Source: Bacteroidales bacterium UBA2861 (GTDB lineage: Bacteria; Bacteroidota; Bacteroidia; Bacteroidales; UBA932). From it: a DNA stretch of 64,000 nt. The notes under the pieces were generated by a model, which was given only the letters and a program-made list of their open reading frames with translations, was not told the origin of the DNA and did not search any database. The stretch is taken from NCBI GenBank assembly GCA_002350615.1, contig DEFD01000028.1, positions 138,496 through 202,495 on the forward strand, written 5' to 3'. Of this stretch, positions 60,219-64,000 are shown piece by piece (positions within the stretch are counted from its first letter, which is position 1; each line of letters begins with the position of its first letter). The position numbers and the translations under genes are program-made.

Positions 60219-63200
60219 CTAATGCGCGGTAATGTTAACTGTCACCCTATTGCTGCTGGTTGCGTTGATCAGGGCACTGACAGTTGCTGAACCATAGTAG
60301 TAGGTGTCGCTAAACCAGCCTGAATAAACATATGTCAGATAGATAGGCGTCGATTCTGTCATATCCATACTGGCCGTCCAGGCTTGTTCATATCTATTGA
60401 CGTATATGGGATTGCGGTTGCTTCCTGCATTATATCTTGCGAAACTCAAACCGGTATTGTTACCATTATAAGCATTCTCGTATATCGTGAATGTATAATT
60501 GGTGGAACCTGTCAGTTGAATCGCCTGTGCGGCAATAACCACTCTTCTAAATGTGCTGATAGAGCTATCTTCATAGCTTCCGCCGCCGATGGTCACGTCC
60601 ACATGGCTGCCGAAGTCGCTGGCATAGGCAGTGATTGTGTGATACGTGTTGTTGGATACCGTACCGTTGTTGTTCGGAGTATAGGTCCAGGTGCCGTCAC
60701 CATTGTCGGAAAGGGTACCGGTGGTACTTGTAGGAGTACGATTTCCAAGATTGCCAAGCGTGACAACTATGGGTTCAGATGCCTTGTCCTGCTGGTAACG
60801 GAATCTGAATACCGCCTGCTGGCCCACTTTAAGTTCGGGAACAGTCGTAAATTCAAGATTCCTGAAATGCAGCACTTCCCTCGGCGCCGTTACTTCTTCT
60901 TCATTATAGTGGGTGTTCACAATTCGCACGCCCACATTGCCTTCTGCAGAGGTGGTTACCAGACTTAAGGCTTCTGTTCCAAGGCTGGTGGATGAAGGTG
61001 TGTAGCTGTAAACGCCGCTGCTTATCTCCGTAAAGGTGCCGCTGTTGCCGCTTGCTGCAGGCTCCAGGCCGGTGAGGTAAACTATAATTCTCTCGATGTA
61101 ATCTTCCTGGTATTCGAAGTCGAATTCAACCGGCAGTCCCACTTCTTTTGCATAGCTGCTTTGCGTGAAGTGAGGATTGGTGAAATTCAGCTTGCTGCGG
61201 TCGTCGCTCAGGCTCGCCGGGATGTAGTGATTGGCCGAAAGGGCTACGGTTACTGTCTCATCCTCGGTTGTGGAAACAAGGTGGAAACTGTTGGTGGCCG
61301 CACTTGTCGGGATAAAGGTGTACTGGTTGGTGCTTCCTATACGGCTGAGCAGAGTTTCGTCGGCAGCGGGCTGCAGGCCGGTAAGGGTGAGTGTTACAGT
61401 CTGAAGAGGATCCACTTCATTCATGTTGAAGGAGAAGTATGTATCCTCGCCGATTCCCTCGAACACCTTCTTGCTGAAGGCAAGGTTCTCGAACTCCCTC
61501 TGCTCGTAGTTGCCGAAGGCGTCGTGTCCGGTTATAAAGTACCTGTTTGCGACATACACCGTACTCGCACTTATTTCCTTGTTGGTCTTGAAATGGCAGA
61601 CAAATGTCACCATGTCACCGGTGGAGTCCTCAGGAAGGGCATCGTACTCGGCCTTGCTCAGAGTCTTGTTGAAGTAGAAACTCCTGCCACTCCTCCCAGG
61701 GACGATTGTAGCTCCGGAGTAAACGGGAAGGTTGTCATTATATGGAGTAAGGCTGTTTTCGCTGGATTCGATATTGAATATCAGCGGGAAGAGCGATGCC
61801 GGAAGGTCTTTGGGAATGGACACCTCGATATCCATGAGCTCTCCCGTAATCTTTCTGACATCAGTAGGATTGCAATTTACCACCATCGGCTGCACGGCCA
61901 TCAGGTTGAACGTAACGTTTCGCCATATGGTAGTACCGTCTTCCTTGGTGCCAATCACCTTTATGCTCTGGTTGCGCCTCGTCGCAGAGGGCTCGCCGAT
62001 GTTGAGCGTAAGGGTACGCCAGCCTTCCGCATCGTCGGTGCTTCCGTTGCTGTATCCTGTGATGACGGCGCCAAGATTGGAAGCCGCACCGAGTTCGAAG
62101 CTCACCTTGCTGTTGTCAGTATTCTCGTTGTCCGGAAGGAACTGATACTTGAGCTCGTAGTCGCCGCTCTGGGTACAGGTGTATTCAATATACTGAACTG
62201 CCAGACGTGAGACGCCGTCGGAGATGTCCGAGAGACTCTGAGTGCTGATATCGGAAGATACGTCACCACCGCCGTTGCCTTCAGCGGCATCCTGAGCGGT
62301 TTCGGCACCACGCCTTGCGACGCCCGTAATATTCACCACATAGCGGAAATTACGGAAGATTGCATAATAATCGGCACCGTCACGAAGGTCCACACGGTAG
62401 TAGCTGGGAGTGGCATCCTTCACATTTGTCTTAGGATTGGTAAAATATCCCTTGAGAATCAAGAAGGTGGGATTCACGGTAGGGATAGGACGTTCGTACA
62501 TATAATATCCCGCTCCGCTCACAGTGGCATCCGCCCAGATGCTTTCTGCCGGCACCGTACCGTCTATTATGGCACTGGGGGGCATCTTGCCGGGATATTC
62601 CGCAAGAAGAGCCTCGTAGTTCTTGTCTTTGTATGCCACCATGAAATGGGTGGAGTCCGCAGTATATGCCTTGTTCGGGTTGTAAGGGGCAATGGTGCCG
62701 CGGTTGGGCTTATTTACAAGTGCGAAAGAGATGAGTTCCAGGTCCGGCGTCTGGGACACTGCGGTAATCTTCGCAAAATTACGGATAAGCGGAATATTTT
62801 CAAGATGGTTTTCTTCAATGAATCCGGCGGGGAGTTCGTAAACAGGGGGATCCTGCTCCGCTTTTTCCTTGTCGTACTGAATACCGTTTTCAAGTATGAG
62901 ACGCTGCCAATAGGCATCCTGGTTTCCGGAAGAATAGAGGGCGGACATAACCTCGTCTTCATAGGCAAAATCTATGACCTCCGGCCCGTTTGCGATAAGA
63001 TGCATACGCAGACGGCTGTCGCTCACGCTGAGGTTTACGCTATAAGTGTAGCGCACAGTGTTCTCGGTAGCGAATTCGGTGCCTTCTTCCTCTGCAAGGA
63101 CATATTCCTTAAGGTATCCGGAACCTCCGAAGATTGCAACATGCAGGCTCTGTATCTCAGGCTTGTCGGCCATCGCCTTGCTGCCGGGCACAATGACACC

Positions 63201-63356
63201 GGCGGCCTTGGGATAGTTGACGGAGAAGTGAAGTTTCACCTTCCCGTCCCACTCTCCGGTTTCTGCCTTGACTTCCTGCAGCCTGTCCTTGGTGCAGGAG
63301 ACAAAAGCGGAAGCGAGGGCCGCTATCGTAAGAAGTATGCGTATGTATCTTTTCAT
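60219..63356 (-). CDS. Fimbrillin/anchor-like surface lipoprotein with three Ig-like repeats
   Basis: 1045 residues with lipobox AFVS-C21. The N-terminal 350 residues resemble Mfa/Fim-type fimbrial proteins (KVKLHFSVNYPKA, IQSLHVAIFGGSGYL, RMHLIANGPEVIDF, YYAIFRNFRYVVNITGV). From about 620 three homologous beta modules of about 100 residues follow: starts at EFENLAFSKKVF, LNFTNPHFTQSS and LHFRNLEFTTVP, with F-F/FRF-Y and YTP/YTF-type ends. A C-terminal beta domain closes the protein. It may be an anchor or tip-binding subunit (DUF4906-type is possible). It is downstream of the next partial gene by 9 bases in the same operon. Confidence 0.6.
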   Translation of the reverse strand: MKRYIRILLTIAALASAFVSCTKDRLQEVKAETGEWDGKVKLHFSVNYPKAAGVIVPGSKAMADKPEIQSLHVAIFGGSGYLKEYVLAEEEGTEFATENTVRYTYSVNLSVSDSRLRMHLIANGPEVIDFAYEDEVMSALYSSGNQDAYWQRLILENGIQYDKEKAEQDPPVYELPAGFIEENHLENIPLIRNFAKITAVSQTPDLELISFALVNKPNRGTIAPYNPNKAYTADSTHFMVAYKDKNYEALLAEYPGKMPPSAIIDGTVPAESIWADATVSGAGYYMYERPIPTVNPTFLILKGYFTNPKTNVKDATPSYYRVDLRDGADYYAIFRNFRYVVNITGVARRGAETAQDAAEGNGGGDVSSDISTQSLSDISDGVSRLAVQYIEYTCTQSGDYELKYQFLPDNENTDNSKVSFELGAASNLGAVITGYSNGSTDDAEGWRTLTLNIGEPSATRRNQSIKVIGTKEDGTTIWRNVTFNLMAVQPMVVNCNPTDVRKITGELMDIEVSIPKDLPASLFPLIFNIESSENSLTPYNDNLPVYSGATIVPGRSGRSFYFNKTLSKAEYDALPEDSTGDMVTFVCHFKTNKEISASTVYVANRYFITGHDAFGNYEQREFENLAFSKKVFEGIGEDTYFSFNMNEVDPLQTVTLTLTGLQPAADETLLSRIGSTNQYTFIPTSAATNSFHLVSTTEDETVTVALSANHYIPASLSDDRSKLNFTNPHFTQSSYAKEVGLPVEFDFEYQEDYIERIIVYLTGLEPAASGNSGTFTEISSGVYSYTPSSTSLGTEALSLVTTSAEGNVGVRIVNTHYNEEEVTAPREVLHFRNLEFTTVPELKVGQQAVFRFRYQQDKASEPIVVTLGNLGNRTPTSTTGTLSDNGDGTWTYTPNNNGTVSNNTYHTITAYASDFGSHVDVTIGGGSYEDSSISTFRRVVIAAQAIQLTGSTNYTFTIYENAYNGNNTGLSFARYNAGSNRNPIYVNRYEQAWTASMDMTESTPIYLTYVYSGWFSDTYYYGSATVSALINATSSNRVTVNITAH

Positions 63357-63365
63357 TATCTAATA

Positions 63366-64000
63366 CTATTCGTCGTAAGTTGAATCGTAATCCGTCTTGT
63401 AGCCGTTCCAGCTTGTCAGCTGATGCTGCCCGTCCCCCCAATACCACACATCATAAACACAGCGGGTGTAACCGGTGGCCGTCGTACGATTTGTATAATC
63501 AGTAAAATCGTCGCCATTAAAGCCCAGATGCCCGGCAGCCCAGTAGAAAGAGGTCTGGGGGTTGAACAGAGTAGGAATCTTGTTCAGGTCGGACAAATTC
63601 ATCAAGAAATTGATTTCCGCTTTTGTAGGCAATCTCCAACGCCCTGCCGGATAGCCGTTTTCCTGATATGCGGCACACCTTTTTTGGGCGTTTTCATAAT
63701 TCAGCACCACAGTTTTCCCGTAAGAAGAAGCTATCTTGATGATAGGTGCAATATAATTGTCCGCGTCTTCTCCCGCAGGTTTATATCCATTACCCAGATT
63801 ATTCAGCCCGTTCAAGGATGTTGCATCCCCCCTGGGGTCGCCGATCATGGTTTCACCGTTATCCAGAACTGTTATATAAACATTGTACTGATGCTGATTG
63901 TTATTGGTTCCCTGGCCGTTTACTCCGGATGGCAGCGCGACCGAGCCTATGCTGGTCCTGTTGTCATCGTATGCGGTAGCATTGCCACTGTTTCCGGTAT
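63366..64000 (-). CDS. Fimbria-type surface protein, C-terminal part (partial)
   Basis: The minus-strand frame is open from the stop at 63366 to the window end, about 211 codons; an internal ATG at 63848 is not necessarily the start. CAAYQENGYPAGRWRLPTKAE followed by INFLMNLSDL and FYWAAGHLG is the C-terminal lectin/FGE-like segment found in Bacteroidales fimbrial tip and related surface proteins. It lies 9 bases upstream of the lipoprotein gene. The N-terminus with signal and fimbrillin domain would be beyond the window. Confidence 0.6.
   Translation of the reverse strand, partial: TGNSGNATAYDDNRTSIGSVALPSGVNGQGTNNNQHQYNVYITVLDNGETMIGDPRGDATSLNGLNNLGNGYKPAGEDADNYIAPIIKIASSYGKTVVLNYENAQKRCAAYQENGYPAGRWRLPTKAEINFLMNLSDLNKIPTLFNPQTSFYWAAGHLGFNGDDFTDYTNRTTATGYTRCVYDVWYWGDGQHQLTSWNGYKTDYDSTYDE

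Noticed and set aside
1..64000. tRNA, rRNA, riboswitch, transposase, integrase or phage genes
   Set aside because: Intergenic gaps are short and none shows cloverleaf, conserved riboswitch cores or terminal repeats with a transposase.

Overview
The window looks like a chromosomal segment of a gut or rumen member of the Bacteroidales (GC-rich, perhaps Rikenellaceae-like; the genus is a guess). The evidence is a SusC/SusD outer-membrane pair, many lipoproteins with a Cys at about residue 17-25, BACON and DUF5689 domains, a hybrid two-component regulator, promoters of the TTTG / TAnnTTTG type, fimbrillin-type surface proteins, and very tight gene packing. No tRNA, rRNA, CRISPR array, phage or transposase gene was seen.

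Layout. (1) Bases 1-15956, plus strand: a polysaccharide-utilisation operon with a partial surface protein, a BACON-like lipoprotein, SusC, SusD, two more BACON-type lipoproteins, then three secreted genes holding four Asp-box beta-propellers (sialidase/GH93-like) with CBM9-like domains. (2) 16067-25296, plus: two copies of one module, a tiny ORF (56 and 47 codons) followed at once by a large fimbrillin-like/beta-helix lipoprotein. Between the copies lie a secreted SGNH (DUF4886-type) protein and an exported dihydrodipicolinate-synthase-like protein. The region ends in a 51-bp tandem repeat of terminator hairpins and a second hairpin-rich element. (3) 36571 down to 25655, minus: an eight-gene catabolic operon (secreted glycosidase-like protein, SDR dehydrogenase, IlvD/Edd-type dehydratase, KDPG-type aldolase, FAD oxidoreductase, DUF1116 protein, cupin-metallo-beta-lactamase fusion, SSS-family sodium symporter). 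It is divergent from an IclR regulator, with a good promoter and two palindromes between them. (4) 37478-55948: secreted glycan-active enzymes (two GH43, a DUF6259-like protein, a DUF5107/TPR protein, an esterase-propeller fusion, an Asp-box protein, three GH-A-type barrels in two genes) plus a hybrid two-component regulator that seems to lack its Y_Y_Y domain; this part has no SusC/D. (5) 56002-60098: a signalling operon with a TPR sensor kinase broken by one in-frame stop, a receiver-only response regulator, a kinase-less TPR membrane protein and a small membrane protein. (6) 60219-64000, minus: two fimbria-type surface proteins, the second cut by the window end.

How the parts fit (inference): surface proteins of region 1 bind and import a glycan, probably with arabinose-, uronate- or sialate-like decorations. 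Enzymes of regions 1 and 4 release sugars. Region 3 imports a monomer by sodium symport and breaks it down by a dehydrogenase / (lactonase) / dehydratase / aldolase route of the non-phosphorylative Entner-Doudoroff type, under an IclR sensor. The substrate cannot be fixed from sequence alone.

The most noteworthy items are the twin small-ORF modules, a string of five hairpins inserted in frame in a glycosidase leader (53778-53868), the 51-bp terminator array, the interrupted kinase, the sugar-acid operon with an orphan DUF1116 protein and a dehydratase altered at normally conserved positions, and the exported DapA-like protein lacking its usual catalytic Tyr.
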